Assembly: GCA_964524515.1 (NCBI GenBank)
Contig: CAZGEA010000001.1
Coordinates: 62,001-126,000, forward strand
Length of the DNA stretch: 64,000 bases
From: CAZGEA01 sp964524515
Lineage (GTDB): Bacteria; Patescibacteriota; Microgenomatia; UBA8517
Reading direction: 5' to 3'
The notes under the pieces were generated by a model. It was given only the letters and a program-made list of their open reading frames with translations. It had not been told where the DNA came from and made no database searches. Below are positions 1 through 7,649 of this stretch, piece after piece (positions within the stretch are counted from its first letter, which is position 1; every line of letters begins with the position of its first letter). Position numbers and translations under genes: made by a program.

Positions 1-644
1 AGGTTGCCCCAAGACTTTCCAATTCTGTGATCAGTCACCCGGTCCTGAGCAAAATTATATGTTCTAATTTTCTCCGATCGATTTCCTCGCCCAATTACTG
101 ATCTATATCCAGCCACTGTTCTCATTTTCTCCTCTTCCTCACGCTCCCAAAGCTTAGCACGCAATAAGGCCATCGCATTAACTCTATTTTGCTCCTGGAA
201 TCGCTCAGTCTGAGCTGTGACCATTATTCCACTTGGTTTGTGAGTTAATCGCACGGCAGTTGATACTTTGTTTACGTTTTGACCACCATTTCCACCAGCC
301 CTGTAAAATTGAATTTCAATATCTTGTGGTTTAATGTTTACATCAATGTCTTTAATCTGAGGAAGTGCGGCAACAGTTGCCGTTGAAGTATGAACTCGGC
401 CTTTTCGCTCAGTTGCTGGAACACGTTGAACTCTATGAACTCCAGATTCATTTTTAAGTAAATTAAATACATTTAGACCTTTAATTCTAATGACACCGTC
501 GTCAACTGCAGCTGCATTCCAATTATTTTTAGTTGCAAATCGAAGATACATTCGAATTAAATCAGTAGACCAAATTTTAGCCTCATCTCCACCCGTTGCA
601 CCACGAACTTCCAAATAAACTAAATCTGAATCAATTGAAGCCAT
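1..644 (-). CDS. prfA: Peptide chain release factor 1, short form lacking domain 1 (3' end outside window)
   Basis: Class I release factor that hydrolyses peptidyl-tRNA at UAA and UAG stop codons. The codon-recognition tripeptide PAT is at residues 76-78 and identifies RF1 rather than RF2. The catalytic GGQ is at residues 120-122 in the local context GGNGGQNVNK, where most RF1s have GAGGQHVN. The segment after GGQ (AVRLTHKPSG, then RIRTYNF and RVTDHR) follows RF1 closely. The start is fixed: the codon six places upstream of this ATG is TAA, which is also the stop of rpmE. The protein therefore begins directly at the domain-2 segment VYLEVRGATGGDEA and lacks about 110 residues of domain 1 compared with E. 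coli RF1. It follows rpmE by 15 bases, a common pairing. The C-terminus runs off the window. Confidence 0.9.
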   Translation of the reverse strand, partial: MASIDSDLVYLEVRGATGGDEAKIWSTDLIRMYLRFATKNNWNAAAVDDGVIRIKGLNVFNLLKNESGVHRVQRVPATERKGRVHTSTATVAALPQIKDIDVNIKPQDIEIQFYRAGGNGGQNVNKVSTAVRLTHKPSGIMVTAQTERFQEQNRVNAMALLRAKLWEREEEEKMRTVAGYRSVIGRGNRSEKIRTYNFAQDRVTDHRIGKSWGN

Positions 645-659
645 AAAATTATATTTATA

Positions 660-992
660 TTATGAAGACTTTTTGCGTTTTGTGCCAGCTTCAGTCCTTA
701 ATTGAGCCAAGCTGTCAGGTCTTGCTTGCTGTTCTTTAATTTTCTTTGCTTTCTTTTGAGCTCTTTTTTCAGTTTTTGTGATAATTTTTTTACCAGCAGC
801 ATCTTGTTTCGCACGGAATATATCAACTCGGCCTTTGGTGTCCAAGAATTTAACCTGACCAGTAAAGTAAGGGTGACAATTAGAACAAACCTCAAGTGTG
901 ATTTTTTCAAGCGTGGAGCCAACCACAAACATATTGCCACAGGCACATGTAACTTGTGTCTCATTGTATTTTGGATGAATTTGAGCTTTCAT
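660..992 (-). CDS. rpmE: Ribosomal protein L31
   Basis: Large-subunit protein L31, first gene of an rpmE-prfA unit. The start MKAQIHPKY and the zinc-type cysteine pairs (TCACGN near residue 16 and CSNCHPYFTG near residue 37) mark the zinc-binding L31 type. The C-terminal 40 or so residues are a basic, Lys-rich extension (KKIITKTEKRAQKKAKKIKE onward) longer than in a typical 70-residue L31. A strong extended -10 box lies 8 bases upstream of the ATG, and no Shine-Dalgarno sequence is present. Confidence 0.95.
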   Translation of the reverse strand: MKAQIHPKYNETQVTCACGNMFVVGSTLEKITLEVCSNCHPYFTGQVKFLDTKGRVDIFRAKQDAAGKKIITKTEKRAQKKAKKIKEQQARPDSLAQLRTEAGTKRKKSS

Positions 993-1000
993 AGGAGTTG

Positions 1001-1029
1001 ATTATATCAAAAATGAAGTCGTTTGTGAA
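1001..1029 (-). promoter_or_regulatory. Promoter of rpmE-prfA, predicted leaderless
   Basis: On the minus strand TTCACA (1024-1029), a 17-base spacer, then TGA-TATAAT (TATAAT at 1001-1006, with the extended -10 TG). Only 8 bases separate the -10 box from the rpmE ATG at 992, so transcription should begin within a base or two of the start codon. Confidence 0.75.
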
Positions 1030-1050
1030 GAATAACAAAAATTCGAACTA

Positions 1051-1087
1051 AGTGGAGAAAGATTTTGGTTATTTTTCTTTCTCCACT
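1051..1087 (-). terminator. Hairpin, likely terminator of the 1123-1638 gene
   Basis: A perfect 11-base inverted repeat, AGTGGAGAAAG (1051-1061) and CTTTCTCCACT (1077-1087), with a 15-base AT-rich loop. It lies just past the stop of the minus-strand gene at 1123. The T-rich tract follows only after several bases on the minus strand, so it is not a textbook intrinsic terminator. Confidence 0.6.
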
Positions 1088-1122
1088 GAGTCGATATTGC
1101 CACTAACTTGTTTCAAAGAGTC

Positions 1123-1638
1123 TTAGGGTTGTTCTGGGGTGACAGCTTCGGCTTCATCAACATAGTCAAACGCTCCCAAGGGGGCGGCGGTCCGTTGCTT
1201 CAAAGCCTTTACCTGAGGCACAAATATGTCAAGGTAATGTTGAACGTACCCGTCAAGGTAGTTAATCAGTTCCCATGCCATTTCGATGCCCTTATCACCT
1301 TCAAAATGATTCATTTCATATTGTGGTAGACCAGCTTCGTCCACGAAGGCGAATTTGACCCACACACCATATTTGCGCGACCGTGGATTCATCAGATCAA
1401 GGATCTGAAAAACACACAGTTGGTGACCACCAGAATGTGGAATGTTTGGTGCGGCGATCATGTAGTAGATCCCTTGTTCTACGGCTGTTGCCAGCGTTTC
1501 GTGGCCTAAATCTGTCTGGGCATTTGCCAGCCACACCACTTTACGCTTTAACATGTTTGCGCGTTGAACAAGATTTCTTACGTTGATCTCGTTGACATTC
1601 TGATTCTTGCGGCCATTGCCATTTGCATTTGAAGTCAT
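1123..1638 (-). CDS. Hypothetical protein, 171 aa, atypical base composition
   Basis: I do not recognise this family. The N-terminal 20 residues are Asn/Gly-rich and probably disordered (MTSNANGNGRKNQN). The rest looks like one alpha/beta domain with conserved-looking stretches (YYMIAAPNIPHSGGHQL, KYGVWVKFAFVDEAG, EMNHFEGDKG) and an acidic tail. There is no signal peptide or membrane segment, so it is probably cytoplasmic. By eye about half of its bases are G or C, well above the surrounding genes, with GC-ending codons and runs such as GGGGGCGGCGG that occur nowhere nearby. Unlike its neighbours it has a strong ribosome binding site (AGGAAGAGG ending 6 bases before the ATG), a leader, an operator-like palindrome and its own terminator. 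This suggests recent transfer as an independent cassette. Confidence 0.85.
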   Translation of the reverse strand: MTSNANGNGRKNQNVNEINVRNLVQRANMLKRKVVWLANAQTDLGHETLATAVEQGIYYMIAAPNIPHSGGHQLCVFQILDLMNPRSRKYGVWVKFAFVDEAGLPQYEMNHFEGDKGIEMAWELINYLDGYVQHYLDIFVPQVKALKQRTAAPLGAFDYVDEAEAVTPEQP

Positions 1639-1697
1639 TTTATTCCTCTTCCTGTCAGATTTGTTTCTTTAGTGTGCGATGAACGTTTTCAAGTTAT

Positions 1698-1713
1698 AAG
1701 TGTGGCAACACTT
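1698..1713 (-). promoter_or_regulatory. Operator-like palindrome downstream of a promoter
   Basis: AAGTGT-GGCA-ACACTT is a perfect inverted repeat with 6-base arms. It starts 7 bases downstream of the -10 box at 1721-1726, so it covers the expected transcription start of the 1123-1638 gene, a position typical of a repressor site. It could instead be a small leader hairpin. Confidence 0.45.
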
Positions 1714-1720
1714 GAGAAGA

Positions 1721-1749
1721 AATATATCACAAAATTACCCTATAGTCAA
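1721..1749 (-). promoter_or_regulatory. Promoter of the 1123-1638 gene
   Basis: TTGACT (1744-1749), a 17-base spacer and TATATT (1721-1726) on the minus strand. It gives a leader of roughly 75 bases that holds the palindrome and the ribosome binding site, in contrast to the leaderless promoters around it. Confidence 0.75.
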
Positions 1750-1757
1750 GTATAAAT

Positions 1758-2657
1758 CTACTTTTTGAGCTCAGCTTTGGCTACTCCAAATATAATAATT
1801 GCAGATCCCAGCAAAAATAAAGGGCTAAAAGATTCATGTAAAATCAAAACTGCAAAAGGTATCGAAAAAACTGACACTAAATATCCAAATGGTGCAGCTT
1901 GCGCCACAGTTAATATCTTTTGAGCCTTTGCCCTGAATGTATATGCAATTGTCCCTGAGGCAATTGCCATATAAATTACTCCAATATGACCTGCAATTGG
2001 TGCATTGATAATATTTGATAATACAAACTCGCTTGAAAATTTAAATAGAATTACAGGAAGAAGAGTTATAAAACCAATTAAAAATGAAATATTAGTTAAG
2101 GTTGTGGGTTCGTAGTTTTTGCGAAGCAAAATTTTTAAAATTAAAACCGACGCTATATCAAAACATAAATATCCTATCAAAAATAAATTACCAGAAAAAG
2201 AATTAATTCCACCATTTGGGATAAATATTGGTTCAACAATTGTTAAAATTGCACCTGAGAGTGCAATTATCATTCCAGTTTTTTGGTTTTTGCTAATTGT
2301 CTCCTTTAAAAAAAATTCACCAGCATAAGCAGCAATAAGTGGTGCAATCACTCCAATTACAGATAGGGTGATGACGCTTGTTCGAGCTAATCCCTCAAAC
2401 AAAAATAAAAGAGCCAGTGAAGTAGATAACACTCCATAAATTAATATATAAAATAAATCTTTTTTTGACTTTATTTTAATTTTTGAAAAACCAAAAACAA
2501 AAGGAAGAGCAAATATGGCAGAAATTAAAAATCTATAACCCAAAAAAATAGTAGGGTCAAAAATATTTAAGGTGTATTTAATTACAATTGATGCAAAAGC
2601 CCAAATAAGTGATGTTATGACAAACAAAAAATATGCATATTTGAGGCTTTTGGACAT
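1758..2657 (-). CDS. DMT-superfamily transporter with two EamA domains
   Basis: Polytopic inner-membrane protein of 299 residues with about ten hydrophobic helices arranged as two EamA repeats, the usual length and topology of the drug/metabolite transporter family. Recognisable positions are the first-helix stretch LIWAFASIVIKYTL, the YRFLISAIFALPF segment, and in the second half GHIGVIYMAIASGTIAYTFRAKA, which matches the repeat's conserved end. The substrate cannot be read from the sequence; members export amino acids, nucleotides or other metabolites. It is followed after 17 bases by the minus-strand gene 2675-3691 upstream, so the two may be partly co-transcribed, but it has its own extended -10 box. 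Confidence 0.85.
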   Translation of the reverse strand: MSKSLKYAYFLFVITSLIWAFASIVIKYTLNIFDPTIFLGYRFLISAIFALPFVFGFSKIKIKSKKDLFYILIYGVLSTSLALLFLFEGLARTSVITLSVIGVIAPLIAAYAGEFFLKETISKNQKTGMIIALSGAILTIVEPIFIPNGGINSFSGNLFLIGYLCFDIASVLILKILLRKNYEPTTLTNISFLIGFITLLPVILFKFSSEFVLSNIINAPIAGHIGVIYMAIASGTIAYTFRAKAQKILTVAQAAPFGYLVSVFSIPFAVLILHESFSPLFLLGSAIIIFGVAKAELKK

Positions 2658-2664
2658 TAATAAA

Positions 2665-2673
2665 ATTATATCA
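2665..2673 (-). promoter_or_regulatory. Extended -10 promoter of the DMT transporter gene, predicted leaderless
   Basis: TGA-TATAAT on the minus strand ends 7 bases before the ATG at 2657. No convincing -35 is seen, as is common for extended -10 promoters. Confidence 0.65.
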
Positions 2674-2674
2674 A

Positions 2675-3691
2675 TTAATTGGTTGGAGTATCGAGGACAA
2701 AAATACGGTTTGTATTAAAAACTATAACTTCCTGGCTAACAGCAATCGATTTACTTAAAATTGTTTTATCATTTTTCTCATTTGTAATCTTTGGCTTTTT
2801 GGATAAATCAATTGTAATTTTTTCAGATGAATTTTTTAAACTGACAATAATATTTTTTGTATCAACTGACTCAATTTTTCCATAAGTAACTATGTTGGTA
2901 TTTTTTTGTGGTTCAGTTGTAACCAAAATTCGTCTTGCTTGTAGTGTTTGGTCTTGATCCTTGTATCCCATTGCAATAATAAAATCTCCAATTGCAACAT
3001 CGGACCTTTTAATTTCAGATGTATTTTTTCCTGTATTTTTAACAAAAACTGTAACATCAGTTAATAATTTAATTTGTTGAATTTGACCTTGAGTGTTTTT
3101 GACTTGAATTGAACTGTCAGTTAAGTCGGTCACTGCACCAATAAATGAAGTTGCACGCTTACTATTTGCTTGTAATTTTTCCTGAACTTTCTCTCGAATA
3201 TCAGATGAACTAGTTGCATCTTTAGATGAAGCTGGTGTTGTACTTCCAGTAAACTCACTTGAAAAAACAACCGGATATTCTGAAGTTGATTTTTGTGTAT
3301 CTTTGAATACATCAAATTTCAAATAATTAAGTCCTGCACTAAGTTCAAATTGACCTTCAAATATACCTGAATTATTCGATCTTAATATTTTTATATTGTC
3401 ACTGGTGTATGCAACAACAATTGAATTATTTATTGTTGCGCCACTTATGTTGGTTGGAGATTGATTCAAAACATCAAACGGCTCAATTGCCGCAAGAGTT
3501 ATATTAATTGTTGATTTTGTGTTTGTATTGGTTGTTGTACTTTGTCCAATTGGGGTAGGGAACTTGCCTTGCTGATTTGTATTAGTTTTTGGTTTACTAA
3601 GATATGAGGCTGCCATTTTCCAAATTCCAAATGCTCCACCTAATCCCAAAATTGTTCCAATAAAAATTGCGATTACAACTTCTTTCTTCAT
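2675..3691 (-). CDS. Membrane-anchored extracytoplasmic protein with OB-like beta domain
   Basis: The N-terminus has one membrane segment (VVIAIFIGTILGLGGAFGIW, residues 5-24) that anchors the protein with the rest outside. A low-complexity Asn/Thr-rich stretch follows (around residues 38-65), then an Ig-like beta segment (AAIEPFDVLNQSPTNISGAT onward). The C-terminal half has two repeats of the form GAVTDLTDSSIQVKNTQGQI...VTVFVKNTGK and GKIESVDTKNIIVSLKNSSE, which resemble the DUF5666 beta-barrel type. No catalytic motif is visible. A structural or envelope role is inferred. The -10 box TACAAT lies 8 bases before its ATG. Confidence 0.8.
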   Translation of the reverse strand: MKKEVVIAIFIGTILGLGGAFGIWKMAASYLSKPKTNTNQQGKFPTPIGQSTTTNTNTKSTINITLAAIEPFDVLNQSPTNISGATINNSIVVAYTSDNIKILRSNNSGIFEGQFELSAGLNYLKFDVFKDTQKSTSEYPVVFSSEFTGSTTPASSKDATSSSDIREKVQEKLQANSKRATSFIGAVTDLTDSSIQVKNTQGQIQQIKLLTDVTVFVKNTGKNTSEIKRSDVAIGDFIIAMGYKDQDQTLQARRILVTTEPQKNTNIVTYGKIESVDTKNIIVSLKNSSEKITIDLSKKPKITNEKNDKTILSKSIAVSQEVIVFNTNRIFVLDTPTN

Positions 3692-3699
3692 GCCTGCAT

Positions 3700-3705
3700 A
3701 TTGTA
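3700..3705 (-). promoter_or_regulatory. -10 box of the 2675-3691 gene, predicted leaderless
   Basis: TACAAT on the minus strand, preceded by CGTG, ends 8 bases before the ATG at 3691. The same CGTGTACAAT string occurs in front of infC (55949-55954). Confidence 0.55.
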
Positions 3706-3757
3706 CACGTAAAATGCCTGATTGCGAAGTCGGCGTTCATGATGTAGGATTTGGAAT

Positions 3758-4405
3758 ATGGATATTATAAGTCTGGGACACTCATGCATTAAATTAAAAG
3801 GTAAAAATCAAACAGTAATTATTGATCCATTTGATCCTGAAAAAACTGGAATGAAATTTGGGAATGAAGAGGCTGATATTCTATTAATTTCGCACGATCA
3901 TCCCGATCATAATTTTGAAAATGGAGTATCAAACGTTAAAAAAGTTGTTAAATATCCTGGCGAATATGAAATTGGTGGTGTCTCAGTCGTCGGCTTTAAA
4001 AGCTTTCATGATAATTCAAATGGTAGCGAGCGTGGTGGTAATGTAATCTATCGAATTGAAATGGAAAAAATGGTTTTACTTCATTGTGGAGATTTGGGTC
4101 ATTTGCCTAAAAAAGATTTAATTGATGATATTGGTGTAATTGATATTTTATTTGTTCCTGTTGGAGGCTTTTATACAATTGATGCAAAAGATGCATGGGC
4201 ATTCACTCAGAGTTTATCTCCAAAAATAATAATTCCGATTCACTACAAAACTGAAAAACACAAAGACAAAATTTTTGAAAACCTTGCTCCAGTTTCACAA
4301 TTTGTTGAATTAACAGGAATAAACCCAGAATCGATGGGAAAACTTTCAATTAAAAATGAAAATCTAGTTGAAGATTCAGTCAGATTGATAACTTTAGATG
4401 CCTAA
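3758..4405 (+). CDS. Metallo-beta-lactamase-fold hydrolase (UlaG/UPF0173-like)
   Basis: A 215-residue protein of the metallo-beta-lactamase fold. The metal site HDHPDH is at residues 46-51, preceded by the typical GHSCIKLKGKNQTVIIDPF start of UPF0173/UlaG-like proteins. Further ligand candidates are the HCGDLG motif near residue 110 and the His in IIPIHYKTE near residue 167. The family includes lactonases and nucleases; the substrate here is unknown. The stop overlaps the dnaB start by 8 bases, so the two are translated from one mRNA. A weak -10 (TAGGAT, 3745-3750) lies 7 bases before the ATG. Confidence 0.9.
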   Translation: MDIISLGHSCIKLKGKNQTVIIDPFDPEKTGMKFGNEEADILLISHDHPDHNFENGVSNVKKVVKYPGEYEIGGVSVVGFKSFHDNSNGSERGGNVIYRIEMEKMVLLHCGDLGHLPKKDLIDDIGVIDILFVPVGGFYTIDAKDAWAFTQSLSPKIIIPIHYKTEKHKDKIFENLAPVSQFVELTGINPESMGKLSIKNENLVEDSVRLITLDA

Positions 4406-5717
4406 TAATCCAACAAACCTTCGGATTCCTCCCCATTCAAATGATGCCGAGATATCAGTTCTTGGGGCTCTATTATTGGATAAAAATGCAATAGTAGCGG
4501 TCGCAGATATTTTAAGCCCTCATTTTTTTTATGATGAAAGGCATAGTGAAATTTACAAAGCCATTGTTGAGCTTTATTCAGAACGTGTACCAATTGATTT
4601 ACTTACAGTTTCAGAGCGACTCAAAAAACACAAATCACTTAAAAAAATTGGTAACTCAAGCTATTTAGCAGAATTAGTTAATATTGTCCCAACAGCCTCA
4701 CATGTTGCTGAATATGCAAAAATTGTTCGCGATCAAGCAACCAAAAGAGCTTTAATGTCTGCAGCATCGCGGCTTGTGGATCTATCCCTGGATGAAGGAC
4801 TATCAGCACCAGAATTATTAGATAAAGCAGAATCAGAAGTTTTCGCTCTCACTCAAAAGCATTTAACAAACAGCTTTGTCTCAATTAGAACCGCTCTGGC
4901 CGATTCATTTGATAGATTAGATGAACTTCACAAATCCTCAGAAGGTTTGCGTGGAGTGCCATCAGGATTTCAAGATTTAGACAATTTAACTTCAGGATTT
5001 CAAAAATCAAACCTTATAATTTTAGCGGCACGTCCAGGTATCGGAAAAACTTCATTTGCTCTAAATATCGCGCAGCATGTGGCGGTTGAAAACAAGCGTC
5101 CAGTTGCAATTTTTTCTCTTGAAATGAGCAAAGAAGAATTAGTTGATAGACTTTTGGTTTCACAAGCTGATATTGATGCATGGAAATTAAAAACCGGAAA
5201 ATTATCAGAAGATGAATTTACAAAATTATCAATCGCAATGGGGGAGTTAGCAGATACTCCAATTTATATTGATGACACTCCAGGAATGTCAGTTCTTGAA
5301 ATGAGAACAAAGGCAAGGCGTCTGCAGGTTGAACATGGAGTTGAGTTAATTATCATCGATTACTTACAGCTTGCCCGTTCTCGTGATTTGGAAAATAGAG
5401 TTCAAGAGGTGGCAGAAGTTTCTCAAGGATTTAAAAATATCGCTCGTGAGCTTAAAGTTCCAGTCATCTCTCTTTCTCAGTTATCACGTGCAGTGGAACA
5501 GCGGGGAACAAGAAGGCCGCAACTGGCTGATTTAAGAGATTCAGGTTCAATTGAGCAAGATGCAGACGTTGTTATGTTTTTATGGAAAGAAGAAGAAGAT
5601 AATCAGGAAAAAGCAGTATTGGATATCGCAAAACACAGAAACGGACCATTAGGAACAATTAAACTTCACTTCAAGGGTGACAGGATTAAATTTTATCCAG
5701 TTGATTCAAAACATTAG
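4398..5717 (+). CDS. dnaB: Replicative DNA helicase DnaB
   Basis: Hexameric helicase that unwinds DNA at the replication fork. At 439 residues it has the usual length with no intein. The N-terminal primase-interacting domain begins RIPPHSNDAEISVLGALLLD. The RecA-like motor has Walker A ARPGIGKTSFA near residue 215, LEMSKEELVDRL (helicase H2 region), Walker B IIIDYLQLARS, and the C-terminal LSQLSRAVEQR and LADLRDSGSIEQDADVV motifs. It overlaps the upstream metallo-beta-lactamase-fold gene. Confidence 0.97.
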   Translation: MPNNPTNLRIPPHSNDAEISVLGALLLDKNAIVAVADILSPHFFYDERHSEIYKAIVELYSERVPIDLLTVSERLKKHKSLKKIGNSSYLAELVNIVPTASHVAEYAKIVRDQATKRALMSAASRLVDLSLDEGLSAPELLDKAESEVFALTQKHLTNSFVSIRTALADSFDRLDELHKSSEGLRGVPSGFQDLDNLTSGFQKSNLIILAARPGIGKTSFALNIAQHVAVENKRPVAIFSLEMSKEELVDRLLVSQADIDAWKLKTGKLSEDEFTKLSIAMGELADTPIYIDDTPGMSVLEMRTKARRLQVEHGVELIIIDYLQLARSRDLENRVQEVAEVSQGFKNIARELKVPVISLSQLSRAVEQRGTRRPQLADLRDSGSIEQDADVVMFLWKEEEDNQEKAVLDIAKHRNGPLGTIKLHFKGDRIKFYPVDSKH

Positions 5718-5744
5718 TCTACAATGCACTTATCGATACTCGAG

Positions 5745-5830
5745 TGCCGAAGGAGAGGATCGAACTCTCACGAGGTATTATCCTCACAGGTTTTTGAGAC
5801 CTGCGCGTCTGCCAATTCCGCCACCCCGGC
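5745..5830 (-). tRNA. tRNA-Leu (anticodon CAA)
   Basis: An 86-base class II tRNA on the minus strand. The acceptor stem pairs GCCGGGG (5824-5830) with CTTCGGC followed by the discriminator A, using two G-U pairs. The anticodon arm is CAGGT-CTCAAAA-ACCTG with anticodon CAA, which reads UUG. A long variable arm (GAGGATAATACCTC) and the T arm GAGAGTTCGATCCTCTC fit tRNA-Leu. CCA is not encoded, so it must be added after transcription. It lies convergent to dnaB, 27 bases past the dnaB stop. Confidence 0.95.
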
Positions 5831-5901
5831 TAATAAACATGACAATTTTATCATAGAGTTTTCAAAATCACCTAAGTCTGCTAAAATTGTCGTTCAATAT
5901 G

Positions 5902-5938
5902 ATAAGCACAGCTTGTTTAAATCATAAGCACAGCTTGT
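5902..5938 (+). repeat. Pair of 15-base direct repeats upstream of efp
   Basis: ATAAGCACAGCTTGT occurs at 5902-5916 and again at 5924-5938, 22 bases apart start to start, about two helical turns. A -10-like TATGAT (5898-5903) overlaps the first copy. The second copy ends 14 bases before the efp start. The spacing suits a dimeric regulator, but an accidental duplication is possible. Confidence 0.6.
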
Positions 5939-5952
5939 CATAAATTTCATTT

Positions 5953-6513
5953 ATGATTAACGCCACTGATCTCAAAAATGGAGTCACTTTCTTAAAAGAT
6001 GATAAACCATTTAAAGTTGTTGAATATGCTCTCATTAAGATGGGCCGTGGTGGTGCAACCGTTAAAATTACGGCCAAAAATTTAGAAAGCGGCGAAACAT
6101 TGCCATTGTCTTTTTCATCAAATGTCAAAGTAGAAGAAGTAAATACATTCAAAAAAAGACTTCAATATCTCTTTAAAGATACAGAAACAGTAACTTTTAT
6201 GAATCCAGATACATTTGAACAAATCGAAGTCCCACTAAGCATTATCGAAGATCAAATTCCCTTTATTAAAGAGGGGGAGTCTGTGGATATCTTATTTTGG
6301 GGAGATAAACCACTTTCGTTTGATTTGCCACCAAAAGTAAATCTCAAAGTAAAAGAAACTGATCCAGGTGTAAAAGGCAATTCCGCTTCAAATATGTATA
6401 AAAATGCACTTTTAGAAAATGGAATGACAATAAAAGTTCCATTGTTTATTGAATCAGGTGAATTAATTAGAGTCGATACAAGAAGCGGAGCTTACGTTGA
6501 GCGGGCAAAATAA
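5953..6513 (+). CDS. efp: Translation elongation factor P
   Basis: EF-P binds between the ribosomal P and E sites and relieves stalling at polyproline stretches. The 186-residue length and three-domain beta fold match. The N-terminal KOW-like domain starts MINATDLKNGVTFL, and the C-terminal OB domain ends SGAYVERAK. The loop that touches the P-site tRNA reads IKMGRGGA with Arg32 at its tip. Most bacteria have PGKG or PGRG; here Met replaces the Pro. An Arg tip suggests the factor is not lysylated by EpmA, and whether it is rhamnosylated or unmodified cannot be told. Confidence 0.97.
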   Translation: MINATDLKNGVTFLKDDKPFKVVEYALIKMGRGGATVKITAKNLESGETLPLSFSSNVKVEEVNTFKKRLQYLFKDTETVTFMNPDTFEQIEVPLSIIEDQIPFIKEGESVDILFWGDKPLSFDLPPKVNLKVKETDPGVKGNSASNMYKNALLENGMTIKVPLFIESGELIRVDTRSGAYVERAK

Positions 6514-6518
6514 ATTCT

Positions 6519-6977
6519 TCAAAAATACATCCACACAACAACAGCCATAATTGTAGCCAACTGTGTCAAAAGCCCAGGAAGTGGACTCGCATCATTTTGT
6601 AATGCCTTCTGCCATTTAAGCCAGGTAGCTAAAATTTTATGTTTATAGTGAAAAATAAAATAAGGAGCCTCCACTAAATCTGGCAAAATTGATGCAAAAC
6701 AACAAGCTAAAATAACATAAGGATTTGTGTTCCCTGGAGGATTAAGGCTTATTATAAAACCACTTACAAGAGCCAATACAGCGTCAGCAATTATAATAGC
6801 CATACTTTGCTTTGTAATATGCCCATGAGCTTTCATTTCTGTATTAATATGCGGATTCCAATGGGGCACCAACTCAAGCACAAAATGGCTCAAGAAAGAT
6901 ATTGAAATTGCGGCAATTGGATTTGGAACTTTTGATGCAATCGCGGCCCCAACAAAAATATGTGGTGTTTCAAGCAC
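6519..6977 (-). CDS. Small integral membrane protein, YdjM-like
   Basis: About 152 residues with four hydrophobic segments. The N-terminal part has a His-rich, metal-site-like pattern: TPHIFVGAAIASK, then SHFVLELVPHWNPH, then a conserved Asp in SILPDLVEAPYF. This layout resembles membrane-bound metal-dependent hydrolases of the YdjM type, but activity is not shown. The start is uncertain. I chose GTG at 6977, which sits 7 bases behind a CATATT -10 box and keeps the conserved TPH near the N-terminus. A TTG at 7001 would add eight residues and overlap the divergent gene's region. The stop lies 5 bases from the convergent efp stop. Confidence 0.75.
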   Translation of the reverse strand: MLETPHIFVGAAIASKVPNPIAAISISFLSHFVLELVPHWNPHINTEMKAHGHITKQSMAIIIADAVLALVSGFIISLNPPGNTNPYVILACCFASILPDLVEAPYFIFHYKHKILATWLKWQKALQNDASPLPGLLTQLATIMAVVVWMYF

Positions 6978-7007
6978 TGTAATTAATATGTTATATTGCA
7001 ACTGGTT

Positions 7008-7649
7008 ATGCTGTCAAACATAATAGCTGTTACCTTACCACTAATAATATCAATTTTTAGTTTTCTATTTCTATTTTGGCGAAGAACAAAAGAAGATTAT
7101 CCATCAAATGATATTTTTGAAGTCGCCTCGTTAATGCTTATTTTATCTAGTTTTGTTTCAGGTCTTGTTCTTTTTATTCAATTAAAAATTGATTCATTCC
7201 CTCAAATATCAGTTTCATCAATATTATTTTGGTGTTTTGCAGTTGTCAGTGTCTTAGTTATTTTGTTTTTTTCAAAGAAAAAGCAAATGTCATTTATTGA
7301 ACTTCTAGACTCTTCAATTTTTAGCTATTTATTAGCATTTTTCGTAATTGTTTCCTCTCACGCTTTGTATACAAAAAACTCAAAGTCTTTAATTTTAGCC
7401 ACGATAATTGGTTTTATTTTTATTTTATATATCTTTTTCGATGAAAGGTATAAAAGTTTTACTTGGTACAAGTCTGGTAAAGTAGGCTTTTCAGGTTTAT
7501 TTTCAGCCGGAGTCTTTTTTGTTACTCGCGCAATTTTGGCAATATCATTTAAATCAATGACAACAATTATAGGTCCAATTGATGTATTGCTCTCCGCACT
7601 TGTTGCTTTCGCATTTTTTTTAATGTTATATAATATAGCAACAAAATGA
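7008..7649 (+). CDS. Hypothetical polytopic membrane protein
   Basis: About 213 residues with seven or so hydrophobic helices (for example IIAVTLPLIISIFSFLFLFW and SYLLAFFVIVSSHALY) separated by short Lys-rich loops. There are no catalytic motifs and I recognise no family. ATG 7008 is preferred over the in-frame TTG at 6996, since the latter would fall inside the divergent promoter region. It overlaps the next gene by four bases (ATGA), so it probably shares an operon with the zinc-finger and pseudouridine synthase genes. Confidence 0.75.
   Translation: MLSNIIAVTLPLIISIFSFLFLFWRRTKEDYPSNDIFEVASLMLILSSFVSGLVLFIQLKIDSFPQISVSSILFWCFAVVSVLVILFFSKKKQMSFIELLDSSIFSYLLAFFVIVSSHALYTKNSKSLILATIIGFIFILYIFFDERYKSFTWYKSGKVGFSGLFSAGVFFVTRAILAISFKSMTTIIGPIDVLLSALVAFAFFLMLYNIATK

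Noticed and set aside
5724..5927. Plus-strand ORF of 67 codons over the tRNA-Leu
   Set aside because: It runs through a full tRNA gene in antisense and has no coding character.
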